This document shows, piece after piece, positions 13,101 to 32,850 of a DNA stretch of 64,000 bases. How positions within the stretch are numbered: the first letter of the stretch is position 1; each line of letters opens with the position of its first letter. Both the position numbers and the translations under genes were made by a program. The DNA is from Diplolepis rosae (lineage: Eukaryota > Arthropoda > Insecta > Hymenoptera > Diplolepididae), in assembly GCA_030998225.1 (NCBI GenBank), contig JAPYXD010000695.1, forward strand, positions 2,461,001 to 2,525,000. The letters run 5' to 3'. Under the pieces are notes generated by a model that ran no database searches, was not told the DNA's origin, and saw nothing but the letters and a program-made list of their open reading frames with translations.

Positions 13101-13505
13101 ATTATTATACTGATATATAATGATACTGATTTACTATAGAAATACGTATGTAATATTGAAGTTATTTTCTTTTGATGCACAAAGTTTTTCATTATCATAA
13201 GCTTTTCTTGTGACAATAAAAAAATATAAACGCAATTATGATTTCTAATAGAAAATCAAAGCAAAAAATAAAATTTGAAATATTCAAGTGTATATAAATT
13301 AACGTGAAAATAGGCACAAGAAAAACTTGATATAAGAATATAAAAAACAATACAATGATCCACTCGCTGGTTAAAATAAAAATTTCGACCAACGGTCACT
13401 ATGTGATTTGTAGGAAACAATAAATTACAACCTGCCTCCGTATTGTTTTGGATATTCATCCTGCGATGTGATTAGAGGACAAGAGGGACTTTGAAATGTA
13501 CTCAC
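10200..13505. other. AT-rich stretch, probably intron or intergenic
   Basis: No conserved coding sequence was seen. A short hairpin (aaatagccatctg ... cagatgactattt) lies at about 12012-12050. If the exon at 13506-13690 belongs to the membrane-protein gene, this is its first intron. Confidence 0.45.
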
Positions 13506-13690
13506 CATCGCAGCTCTTTGTCGTATAATAAATGATGATAGCAGGCTGGTTCCTTGGTCGTCTTCATTCTTTCCATTCGTTTCCATCTTTCCTTCCTGAC
13601 ACCTTTTCTTGTCCTTCCTTCCTGCCCAGATAGTCAAAATCCTCTGTCTGTCACCTCATCTGAAGACTAGTATTTGGGACTAGACTCCAT
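13506..13690 (-). CDS. Candidate distal 5' exon with a 27-codon start segment
   Basis: The minus strand shows an acceptor (gttttttcag, 13691) and a canonical donor (gatg|gtgagt, 13505). Between them, ATG 13586 opens 27 codons (METNGKNEDDQGTSLLSSFI then IRQRAAM) that end in phase 0 at 13506, compatible with the exon starting at 9543. A joined product would have 343 residues. The exon opens with a short upstream frame, ATG at 13690 with a stop at 13667, that could damp translation. It could instead belong to another minus-strand gene whose remaining exons I cannot see. Confidence 0.4.
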
Positions 13691-16600
13691 CTGAAAAAAC
13701 ACGGTTTAACCAAAAAACTCTTATACAAAATTAAGCCTATTGCTTTATAAATTTTAATCAAACCGTGATTTACTGCGATTTACAAAATTGATTTAGTAAA
13801 ATAAATTTAGTTTCGGAGAAAAATTATAGAATCTTGAATTTTAATTCTTTCTGAATGGGCTAGTGATAAAAAATCAGTGACTTTATGTAATTTACACAAA
13901 TTTAAAAAGTTATACTTGTTTTATTGTTTCACCACAGAATTTATATTAAACTGAACAAAAATTCTATCAAGCAATTAAATGTGCTTTGAAATATAAAACT
14001 TCCATATTTAATGTTTTAAAAGCCTATGGACCAAAAATAGAAATATTTTTGCAATATTCTAGTTTAAAAAGCTCGATAAAAATTTGGGATCAATAATTGT
14101 AGGCAAGCAATGCAAGGAATAAAGTCCTATGCATATATTATTGTATACAACCTAACCAAAAACCTATGTAATTAAGAGTGACAAAAAGAATTCGCATTAA
14201 TCTGTTCTTCCAAACACAAAATTAAATGATAGCTTGAAGAAAAGCTTCTTAGAACAGATAAAGAAAGCAATCTTTAATTAAATTTGATCTTAAATGTGAA
14301 AATGTTTATCCTGAATCCCGGCAAATACATTGAAATTTATCGGCTAAAAAAATTTATTTTACAATATCTCAGTTATAGCACTTAAATAAAAATGACTTAA
14401 TTCTAACTGTAATAGCATAAATCAATGAGAAAATCATTTTAATAGACGCAAACATTTTTACCTTCACGTCTCACTAAATTGCGTTTGATATATGTATTTG
14501 AGGATACAAATCAAAATCCATGGCAGCCAAATGAAGTATCACTTTCACTCACAATCCACATTTAAAATCTCAATTGCGACCGATTAAAGTTTTAAATTTA
14601 TGTTAAAACCAACAAAACAAACTTAGTGAATCAACTGAACTTCACTTTTTGTTAAATTATGCAGTGCTGACATATTTAAAAAGTTAAAATCCGTTGGAAA
14701 TTCAATATTTTTTAAAATTCCGTAAAAATGTATTAAATAAGTACAACTGCGAAAAATTTTACAAATTGTACAGATTTTCAAAGAAAAAATTTACAGTATT
14801 TTTATAAATTTAAAGAAAAATCCATTGCCCAGGAAACACTGTTTGCGAAATAAAATATTAATGACAACTTTTGGTAAGAATTAATAAGCTACTAAATACC
14901 ATATCAGGCCATATACAATCTAATAATATAACTATATTACGTTAAACTTTAAGAAATTGGACGATATTTAAGCCACAATACACAATATACTTCAAGATTT
15001 ATTTGCCTGCAGTTTTAAAGCTTTTATCCTAATTCTTTTACGTATAATATATTATTAGTAATAAGAGAGGACCAAAGAAGTTTTAATATGTCTATTCTCC
15101 ATGATTTTACGCTTCTAAAGAAAACTAGTTTCGACGAGTTTAAACTAATTTATACAACGGCCATAATGGCGTCAGTATCGAGACCACCACAATTATTATT
15201 AAAATTGACTTCAATAATGATCAAAACCGATATTTCGACGAGAAATATTACTAAGTTTTTACGCAATTTTAACGAAGTGACAATTTTAATAATCAATTAA
15301 GTCATTATTATCGATGAATTTGTTTAACACTAGTGATACTGCAAGACACATCCAATCTCCAAAAGTGAGGAACAATAACTGAAAATTTATAGACCAGAAT
15401 TTGAATAAACCAATCACACGCGAAAGAATGAACTACGGTAGTGCGGAGCAAGAAAAACCGTTGAACATTCGTTACAAACTTTTTTTAATTATTCAAACTG
15501 TGAACTGAAAATATGAGTAAATAAAATATATGTATGTAATACACATAATTCATCATTTTCATTAAATAAATAACCGGTTAAAAAAAGATAATCCTGAAAT
15601 ATTGAAACTTTCTTATCTTCTCAAAGAAAGCATTTAAAAATCACAGTATTGATTTTTTAAACAATCAGTTGTATGATTATATACATGTGTAAATTCAAAC
15701 ACGATACAAAAATGGCGGAAATGATAAAACACGTATAACTCTTAACAAACTGATACTAATAAATGTAAATAAAATATAGTAATGTATAAGTGAGAAGATG
15801 TATGTATGTTTTAATTTAATAATATTTTATTACTTTGAACGAGAAAAGTGAATAATGGTTTATATTATAATAATCAAATTTCAGCAATGAAATATATCGA
15901 AAAAATTTGTTCACGAAAAAGTCTGTAACTTATACCTTAGTTTACACTTTTATTTCACTCTTTATCAAATTTAAATTGTAGCATTGTAGGCTCGGTCTCC
16001 GTTTATTTAAACGAATTTCATTATTTATTTCAGTTCCGTTTGCATAATAAAACATATTTTCACTGATTAAATGTTTTCAAGAAATGCTCTTTTACTGCAG
16101 AAATTCGAAAATAAGATCCTTTCCAATTATATTAATTCCCTCAGTGTTGACGAAGTGAAGTTAGCTTTGAATGGAATTCAAATTTAAAATATAATTTTAT
16201 TAAAGTTTATTTTTAATTCATTGGGGAAAAAGAGTTTTATGATTAAAATTCCAACAGGACCCTTTGCGAATATATCCATGATTTTGTTACTCACTATATT
16301 CAACTTATCATTAATTTTATGACAATTTAAAAAAATTCAAATTCAAATTCTAGTATTTTTAGAGCGACGTCATATTTCCCCTAGACCAATAAAAAGTAAT
16401 GCGTTCTTGGCCAAGAATTTCTATCCTTTCCTTTCTAGGCTTCTAGGGAATTATATCTACATTGAATTGAATTCCTGTTTGCATTTTTTTACTCTTGTCA
16501 GTTGCTACATACCTGTCAAAAATATGTATATTCATAAAAAGATATTAAATCATTCTTAATTTATGAATGAAAGAACGAAAAACCGTGCTGCATTTTCCTA

Positions 16601-16908
16601 AAGTGACCTTGGGCCCAAATCTACCTAGCAGGTTAAGCAATATCCAGTCTTTTATGCGGTCTCTTCCTTTTTCAGACATAACCTTGATTTTAATGAATTC
16701 CCGATTTCGTGTTATTTTACTGAGCATTTCAGTTTACCTTTCGTAGTGAAAGCATCATTCTTGTTGTGATGAATTATTTTCTATACATCTTATATCAAAA
16801 TTTTAGTGTCTTATTAATTTGACTTGTGATTGTGGTTTTGGATAGGTTAAAGGAAGATATACTCTATACATTTTCTATTATAAAACTTTATTCGCTATTT
16901 TCACTTAG
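13691..16908. other. AT-rich region between divergent genes, no gene recognised
   Basis: Short frames such as 15088-15300 (+) show no family signature. The promoters of the minus-strand membrane-protein gene (if the distal exon is real) and of katanin should lie here. One isolated AAAATGGCGG motif is at about 15710. Confidence 0.4.
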
Positions 16909-19792
<2,884 letters not shown>

Positions 19793-20391
19793 TACCTCCA
19801 TCGCTTTCAGATTTTTATAATGGCCTTGAAGAACGAATGTGGTACATTCATTTACATAATAATAGAAGAAACTTGAAATTCATAGTAACATTTTAGGTCA
19901 TAGCATTGAATTTAATGTCTTCGGATTATATTTATTTTTAATTATATATAAATATATTAATATACTGATACTTATAAATTTTCATATTTCCTACAAAATT
20001 CTTTCCATTTGTTAACATATTCAGATAACAGATTAAAGCCATAGAGCTATTTCAATTAGATCATCAATTATAGAAGACAATGATTTTGAATGTAATTACA
20101 ATTTGTTTGGAAGTGTTTTAGTTGAATATTATTGAGAGAAGGGAAAGTTGCTCAGATTAGGCTGAGTTACTCGTAGATAAGCTAAGAATGATGTATGATC
20201 ACACAAGCAAGATTTTAGATTTTTCTATTTAAAATTTTAATAGTGTTATGATAATAGAAAAAATTTGAAATTCTCGCCTTTCTACTTCGGGTACACTGCT
20301 CAATACTTTATTAGTATATAAACCATATAACTAATACAGTAGGACCTCACGGGACTTGACTACTCGGAGGAGTTAGGGACACGTCACGAGC
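19793..20391. other. Katanin 3'UTR and intergenic sequence
   Basis: AT-rich sequence after the katanin stop. No consensus polyadenylation signal stands out and no further gene is seen. Confidence 0.4.
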
Positions 20392-20632
20392 GCGACTTTA
20401 TCTAATACTTATGTTCCTTCCCAATCCTTAAATGAAGGGCATGTCATTGACGCGACTTTATCCAATACTTTTCTATTTGAGAACCTTTATCTTTATTTCA
20501 CGTTTATATGCAATGGAAAATCCATTTGAGTTATTAATTTAAAAATGGGAAGCACGAAAAGTATTCGATAAAGTCACGTCAATTATATGCCCTTAAATTA
20601 ATAAATGGATTTTCCAAAGCTTATAAACGTAC
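20392..20632. repeat. Palindromic repeat downstream of katanin
   Basis: Inverted arms: 20435-20472 (aagggcatgtcattgacgcg...) pairs with 20557-20594 (...gtcaattatatgccctt) with a few mismatches. An adjacent pair (tttatatgcaatggaaaatc and gattttccaaagcttataaa) adds to the fold. The motif GCGACTTTATCYAATACTT also occurs twice in direct orientation (about 20391 and 20452). MITE remnant is the likely nature. Confidence 0.5.
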
Positions 20633-21035
20633 TTTAATATTTATTTTACGTTTATCTGCAGTGAAAAAATTATTTAAAAAATCGAAAAATTGATAATTAT
20701 AATGGTAAAAATGATTATTCTTTACATAAAAAGTGTAAAAAATTAAATCAATTATACAGTTTAAATAATAATGATTTTTCATATTCTGGAGTTGTATTGA
20801 CCCCTAATTAATGATTTTTAAATAATTATCAATTTTTTGTATGTTTAGAATTATGAATTAGGCCGCCAAATAATCTTATTTGCTCCCTACTTCTCATCTT
20901 CGCCTTTTTCTGACGCTTGCGCAACAAGAAATGTAGCAATTGGTCATGTTACGAGCCACTACGTTATCATTACGCAAACTCGGTGATTGGTTGGTTCACT
21001 CTCGGTGTAAATCTTAAAGAAGAACCGGGAAAGTA

Positions 21036-21792
21036 AAGGGTTTCCCAATAGGGGTGATATGATTTTGAATGTCCCTATCGGGCTCATTTGAACTGAAATT
21101 TTTGACGTCTGCTGTCAGTTGTCATCAGTAAGGTTTGCCATTTAATCATGAGTAGTTTCACGCTTCCACAACGTTTGGAAATTGTCCAATTATTTTATCA
21201 AAATTCGAGAAGTTTTGTCGGTGTTGAAAGAGCATATCGTGCAAAATATGGTCGTCATTCTACTCCATCCGCGCTCTCAATTCCTCGAATAATCGATAAG
21301 TTGGAGAGTGAATTTACTCTATTGGATACTAAGCCTAAAAATCGTATGCGTACCGCACGTTCTACACAGAATATAGCCGCCGTACAGGCCAGTATCGAGG
21401 AAAACCGTGAATTGTCCGTGCCACGCCGATCTCAGGAATTGGGCCTGTCCAGGATGACTACCTGGCGTATTTTGCGATTGGATCTTGGCCTGCATCCCTA
21501 TAAGATGATTCTGGCCCAAGAACTGAAGCCTAATGACCATCGTTTGCGTCGGGAGTTCGCGGATTGGGCTCTCGAATCAATTGAAAATGATCCCAATTTT
21601 CATCAAAAAATCATCTTTTCTGATGAGGCGCATTTTTGGCTCAAGTCTCGGGGGACATTTGGCCGATATATTGTTTAAATCATAAATGGCATAGAATATC
21701 CAATATAATAAAAAAGATTTCGATCAATTCCGAATGAATATTCAGTGTTTTTTTTCAATTTCAAAACATATCACCCTTATTGGGAAACCCTT
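21036..21792 (+). mobile_element. Internally deleted Tc1/mariner transposon
   Basis: A 757-bp element with 27-bp TIRs (AAGGGTTTCCCAATAGGGGT... and its inverse, one mismatch) and TA on both sides (21034-21035, 21793-21794), the target duplication of this superfamily. It contains the 5' two thirds of a transposase gene followed directly by the extreme 3' end, so its centre has been lost. Intact relatives are about 1.2-1.3 kb. Confidence 0.9.
21148..21678 (+). pseudogene. Truncated mariner-type transposase
   Basis: The frame encodes 176 residues. The first about 115 form the paired helix-turn-helix DNA-binding region (SVPRRSQELGLSRMTTWRIL is the second helix-turn-helix). Then comes the first catalytic aspartate in KIIFSDEAHFWL (about residue 158). 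After LKSR the frame jumps: a different frame of the same bases (about 21650-21688) reads GGHLADILFKS plus stop, the usual C-terminal end of this transposase group. A central deletion with a frameshift therefore removed the second and third catalytic acidic residues, and the protein cannot catalyse transposition. The DNA-binding part is intact and could still bind TIRs. Confidence 0.88.
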
Positions 21793-22119
21793 TACGAATC
21801 CGGAAATTTAATGAAAATCACATCAGATAGAATTAAATGTTTGGTAATTTATTGAACTCAGTAAAAGTTAAGTCTGGGTTCACACACAATAACAGCCAAA
21901 CGCGTTGAGAATTGTCACAGTTTAAAGATATAAAGTTCTTCAAGTTCGATGATAAATTAAACTATGTTTTTGTTTTGAAATTGAAAATACCGCGAGCTAA
22001 TATCCAACATTCGATCAAATTAATATCGACTTCGAGCGAGACCCTATAGTCGCTCATTACAGTCAAATTTTGGTGCTGACATCTACAATTCTCAGCCGAT
22101 ACCATGGTAACTGTTTACG

Positions 22120-23140
22120 CATGGAGACTAGATATAAGGAGACCAATCTCTTATGGTCGTACTTCACAAAAGACGAAATGAAGTTCTGCCAAGTACTTAG
22201 TTAGGAAACTTCCCGATGAAGGCACGTGTGTTCCCTGAGTGCAAAATGGCGGCATCCACGGTTTTTAAGCATCGTGTATTAAACGTCGCCATTTTGCACC
22301 AAGGGAACACACGTGCCCGCATCGGGAAGTTTTGTAACTATGTACTTGGCAGAACTTCATTTCGGGAATGGATATATGGAGATTGGTCTCCTTATATCTA
22401 GTCTCCATGTGTTTACGTTTCCATCCGGCCAATACACGATGCTTATAAACCGTGGATGCCGCCATTTTGCACCCAGGGAACACACGTGCCCTCATCGGGA
22501 AGTTTCCTAACTAAGAACTTGGCAGAACTTCATTTCGTGTTTTGTGAAGTACGGCCATAAGAGATTGGTCTCCTTATGTCTAGTCTCCATGTATACAATC
22601 ATGGAGACTAGATATAAAGCGACCAATCTCCATATATCCATTCCCGAAATGAAGTTCTGCCAAGTACATAGTTACAAGAACTTCCCGATTGATGGCGTGA
22701 ATGCAAGTGGCGTAAAAAAATAGCCGCTTCCTTCTGTTCGCTCAAAATATTATAACATAACCGCAAATCAAAGCTAATATTTGTAAATGTTTGTAAACAT
22801 TATTATAATAAATATATGTTACCATGACAACCTGCATGCATGCAAAGGTACACGAAGAGTTCTTTTTTTTTTACGCTACTGGCAGGAGCGCCATCTCTTG
22901 GGACGTTCTCGTACTCAATCAATGTACTTCCGACAAAAAGATGTTGATTTTCAGTTACATTAGTTGGGTCTCCTTATGTCTATTCTCCATGTTATAAACC
23001 GTGGATGCCGCCATTTTGCACTCAGGAAACACACGTGCCCTCATCGGGAAGTTTCCTAACTAAGTACTTGGCAGAACATCATTTCGTGTTTTGTGAAGTA
23101 CGGCCATTAGAGATTGGTCTCCTTATATCTAGTCTCCATG
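22120..23140. repeat. Cluster of nested palindromic MITE copies (CATGGAGACTAG family)
   Basis: One unit of about 160 bp (CATGGAGACTAGATATAAGG ... GAAATGAAGTTCTGCC ... AAAATGGCGGCATCCACGG ... AAGCATCGTGTATT) occurs as copy 1, 22120-22281 (+); copy 2, 22285-22409 (-); copy 3, 22430-22591 (-); copy 4, 22600-22692 (+); and copy 5, 22991-23140 (-). Copies 1 and 3 form one hairpin. Copies 2 and 4 share variant sequence (ATATATCCATTCCCGAAATG) and form another. Bits of the terminus also sit at 22966-22991, and a diverged copy ends at 23482. No coding capacity is seen: open frames here are by-products of the palindromes. Confidence 0.85.
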
Positions 23141-23192
23141 TATACAATATTGGCCGTCATGGATAGCGTAAGCGTAAGTTTATACAACGGCG

Positions 23193-23354
23193 CAGTGTTC
23201 GCAGAACGTGGACGTAAACGGTCCCCACCATAGGTGCTTCGAGCTCATTGTGTCTTCCTCATTCAACCAACCTATGGCAGTGGAGGGAGGAAGAAGCCAT
23301 GAGCTGGTAGGGTCCATGGTGGGGGCCGTTTACGTCCACGTTCTGCGAACACTG
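23193..23354. repeat. Hairpin element with 39-bp near-perfect arms
   Basis: 23193-23231 (cagtgttcgcagaacgtgga...) is the reverse complement of 23316-23354 with one mismatch. The 84-base loop is GC-rich and differs in composition from its surroundings. It may be a separate MITE inserted into the CATGGAGACTAG cluster. Confidence 0.8.
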
Positions 23355-23482
23355 CAACGGCGGCCATTTCATGCCACTGCAGCACTAGCACCATACTCGG
23401 GAAGTTTCGTAACTAATAGCACACGAGTAAAATTCGCTCATTTTCGGTTACACTTTTTGGTCTCTTTATGTCTTTTCTCCAT

Positions 23483-24131
23483 GACCTAAACTCGAATGAC
23501 CGTCTGTCCTTTTTTGTTAAGCTTTGATAGAAAGAGACATGTTATATCTAACATTCTAGTTTTCATTTTAAAGTGACATGTTTGATAACATGCCTGCTAT
23601 TATATTGACCCAAAATTCATAGAATTCTTTTCATTTCTCATTATTTTGGCATAGGGTCAGATTCTTTTTAATTTCTTCGATTAAAATTTTCACTATTAAA
23701 TATAAAAATAGTCAAAAAGAAAGCAAGGCAAACGTTTCGGTCACATATGGGGGCCCTCTTGAGTGCCATAAATTCAAAGATTAATTCAAAATTTCTGTAA
23801 AACGGAGATAATTAAAATAAAGATTATCATAAAATTGAAAAACTTATCTCATAGCTTGCAATTCAAAATGAAGTAGTCCAGTATGCAGCATCACGAATTG
23901 AAAAAATATTTAGAGTTCACTGTGAATAAAGAACCGGATTACAAATAAACCGGAAAACATAAAAATTTTTTTGCACACGAACCGACCGCAATTAAAAAGA
24001 ATCTGACCCTATGCCAAAATAATGAGAAATGAAAAGAATTCTAGTTTTCATTGTGCGTTGAAAAGACTCGAACATGTTTCTTTCTATCAAAGCTTGACAA
24101 AAAAGGACAGATGATCATTCGAGTTTAGGTC
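23483..24131. repeat. Foldback element with long subterminal inverted repeats
   Basis: The left end GACCTAAACTCGAATGA (23483) is mirrored by the right end TCATTCGAGTTTAGGTC (24131), with TTTGATAGAAAGARACATGTT-like sequence inside both. A second inverted block (agaattcttttcatttctca ... gggtcagattctttttaatt, about 23620-23672) pairs almost perfectly with about 23991-24043. No transposase gene and no clear target duplication are visible. Confidence 0.8.
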
Positions 24132-24619
24132 TTCGTTGTACTCGGGCCCTGAGGTCATCCGGATTGTTTCCAGTATTGGCCTAAGAATAATTGAGTCAGC
24201 AACGGGAATGTAAAGAGTATCTTGTCTTTCTTATTATGTTGATGTCTTCCTAGCTTCCGACTTTAAATGTGCTTAGACCATATTAGACACCTAAAATGGC
24301 GGTATACCACATAAAATCGCGCCATCTAGTTACACGTTTGCGACAGTGCATCCAGTGCACACACGCAACATCTGAACAAGCACCCAAAATGGCGGCGCAT
24401 CTGGATGATAGCTATGTGCATCTACAGACCATGGGACATAGTTTCTTCACAGTGTAAATGCTCCTTTCAGTTTCACATGAAAACAGACCTTGCCGAAGGT
24501 TTATAATTTTGACGTTAGTTCAACGATATGGCGGTGTTTTTTTAGCGGATGCGTGTGTAAAGTTTTCGCGTTTATAATAAAGTTTTCTATTGACAGTGAC
24601 TGGGTTTTGGCAATATATA
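24132..24619 (+). promoter_or_regulatory. Presumed mib1 promoter and 5'UTR with YY1/Pho-like motifs
   Basis: AAAATGGCGGT at 24293 and AAAATGGCGGC at 24387 match the consensus recognised by YY1/Pleiohomeotic zinc-finger proteins (established as AANATGGCGGC-like). A third ATGGCGG is at about 24528. They lie about 90-330 bases upstream of the mib1 start codon, in the most GC-rich stretch before it. Transcription start and promoter function are inferred. Confidence 0.4.
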
Positions 24620-30214
<5,595 letters not shown>

Positions 30215-31974
30215 GTAAGTCTAACTATTTTGATAAAGATAATTGATTGGCTAAAACTCGTTGAGAGGAAGGAATCGCGACGTAATTTATTTATGCTCAT
30301 TGGATTATTGAATTTTGAGCAGTTCACAAGTTATGCAAGTGGTAGGCGGAATCGGATTTCGTGAAATATAGTCTCGCTACGATACAAAGGTGAATGGGGT
30401 ATACTTGGGGTTTGCGAGAAGGGCTAACGGAAGGTGGGCTTGTTTATTTTATTCTTGAACTGTCTGAAGCTGATATATTGGTCAAACCTCCACTTTATAC
30501 TCTCAAAACACCCCTATCCACCTTACCCCGCTTCAATGATTTATGCCCCTTTGGAGTTACGTAACTGAACACCTCAGCCCAGTTTTCTTTCCTTTTTTCC
30601 TCCTCATCGCCTCAACCTCCTTCTTCTTAGAACGTTCTGCCTGATAACGGCTACACCAAATCCTCTTAATCCAGAGCAGCCATTTTTTACTGTGGTTTAA
30701 GCTCAACTCGGCTTTATTCCAGCTCTTCCAGATTGTCTCGCGCGAAGAGATATCTTTAAAAAAGCATCGAAAGATGCATTATTCACAATATGAATAGGAT
30801 ATCACTGAAGTAGAATTCATATTTATTTATTTTAAGGTTTGCCTTGGAGTTAGTTCAATGGTACTCTTCTTATAAATATTGAACAAGTTTCTATATAAAT
30901 ATTTAAAATTGCTAATCTTGGAAGGGAAATTTGCAAATTTGAGTACAAAATATTGAAGTTTTAATAACATCCAAGAACAATATTAGGTATCTGAATACTT
31001 ATGAATTTGCAGTTTTCGAATTGTTAATTATTTAATTATATTTGGTGTAATGACCATTTCTAATATGTTTTAACTCTGGTTGTAATTTTTTTTATGTCAC
31101 TCCAAGTATTTTCTATGAATACTATTTTGCAACTAACTATAGATACTATTTCTATTAATGATACTTTGTGAATCTGAAAAATTGTTCGAAATAATGAAAG
31201 GATTATACATTGCAAAGGTTATGGCGGGGAAGTTTTGGTCAATGTTGATTATTAAGAATATTTCTCTCGGCAATTATAGTTGTTTAATTGCTTGAGGTAA
31301 TTCAGTTTTGCCTTTAACTACATTAACTGCTGTGATAAAAGCAGTCAATTTTCGTTTTTCTAATGAATCTGTAGTGCATATTCACATTCCCAAGTGTTTA
31401 GAACACAGGACTCTGCATTCGTGATTAGCGTTAATGCACCTTTGTTAGGGAGGTATCTCCTCATTTGTAGGAGCCTTAATTAATCTAGTTACATGCGGAC
31501 GCTGTCTCGAATACTACCCAGCAATGGTACGAACGTCGCGGAATTGTATTTGAGAATACGTGTTGCGCATAATCGAAAGATGCTGGTTGCCTACTATCTG
31601 TGCGACGCGTTGCTTTACCTTGCTTCGGGTTATTCTACGTTAGCTTCTCCAGCTCTATCTCCACCTCTTGAACCCAACCCATCGTCGAGGCACTCCGAGA
31701 ACGCGCGTGAACTTCCCCATTTCTTTTGAAACAATTCGGACCCGAGCTCCAAGGATGACTCGAGGAAACGTTTTCTACGATAAACAACACTTACGTGTCT
31801 GGCATAGTGCGATGGTTTCCTATCTCGTACAGCTTCTCACTTTTCTTTTGCTGATCTTGTTTCTAGCGAATTTTTAGACGATATACTTTTACAACCTTTG
31901 ACACTCGACTACTGGGGATGTGAAAGTCATAATTACTCAATCTCTTGTGCATACGTGTCCATGTCTGATTACTA

Positions 31975-32151
31975 GGTTGGTCCGAATAAAATACACAGGA
32001 ATCGCTTCAAAATTTTTAGAAAATATGATTCTATGTACATATTAAAAAAAATTGATTTTATTATTCAATCATTGTATTTTGGACGTAAATGAAGAATAAT
32101 TTTTTGCTATTAAAATTCGATCTCATAAATTCCATTTTTTTCGGCCTACCC
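31975..32151. mobile_element. Mariner-type MITE, 177 bp
   Basis: The left end GGTTGGTCCGAATAAAAT and right end ATTTTTTTCGGCCTACCC are inverted copies with several mismatches, flanked by TA on both sides (31973-31974, 32152-32153). The TTAGG-like terminus recalls mariner elements. No coding sequence. Confidence 0.6.
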
Positions 32152-32486
32152 TAATGATCACCCTCAGGAAGCGGAGGTGAAAATATATATCAATCGGTCT
32201 TGCTTCAACGTCCCATGCATGCTCCGTAATCTAGATATCCCAAGTTTAGAATTTTGCAGGGTATTTAAGTTTCGAAATAAGGTCGCGAACGTTTTGAAAC
32301 CTATTTTGTGAGCTTTCACCCCTTTACATTTTTACACATTTTAAAATAAATATTAGCATTTCAAAAATGTAAGCGAGATACATTTTCTCCACTTAAGTTA
32401 TATGCTTTTAAATTAAATCTTTTAAATTTTAAAGCTTCATATTTCTTTCTTTAGGTTTAAAATCATTTTATCCCGCGCGACCAGGT

Positions 32487-32654
32487 ACGTCATCACCAAT
32501 TATATACGACCGCTTTCTTAATAAAATAATAATTTTAACAAATTTTCTGCAGAAGACAGCAATGCACAAAAATGTAAAGCATTACTGTATCCTCCAGAAA
32601 ATTTGTTTAAATTATTATTTTAATTATAATAAGGTCGTATATGATTGGTGACGT
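32487..32654. repeat. Palindromic element with about 65-bp arms
   Basis: acgtcatcaccaattatata at 32487 pairs with tatatgattggtgacgt ending at 32654, and the inner block taataaaataataattttaa / aaattattattttaattata continues the stem. The 40-base loop contains gcagaagacagcaatgc. Confidence 0.75.
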
Positions 32655-32762
32655 CAGAGCCTACTATGCGGCCTAAAATTAAAAATGTTCTTCTGTAAGA
32701 ATTTTTAATTCCAATGGTTTTTTGAATTTCGTTCTCTTGTATTTTGAATTTGAGGAAATTTG

Positions 32763-32850
32763 TATTGAGTAATATTACTAATAGTTTTTAAAGTGGTGAT
32801 TAATTATATTTTTTTGACATTCATTAGGAACGCTCAACCCTCCTTAATAA
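32763..32850. repeat. Second copy of the dispersed TATTGAGTAATA repeat
   Basis: Same orientation as the copy at 17501-17590 in katanin intron 1, about 75-80% alike by eye. Confidence 0.5.

Noticed and set aside
22216..23489. Several open frames on both strands (for example 22216-22401, 22265-22495, 23208-23489)
   Set aside because: They follow the palindromic MITE arms, mirror each other between strands and encode no recognisable domain.
31493..31877. Two overlapping frames in a GC-richer patch after mib1 exon 8
   Set aside because: Checked as a possible continuation of mib1. No ankyrin consensus (TPLH, LLL) or RING cysteine pattern is present.
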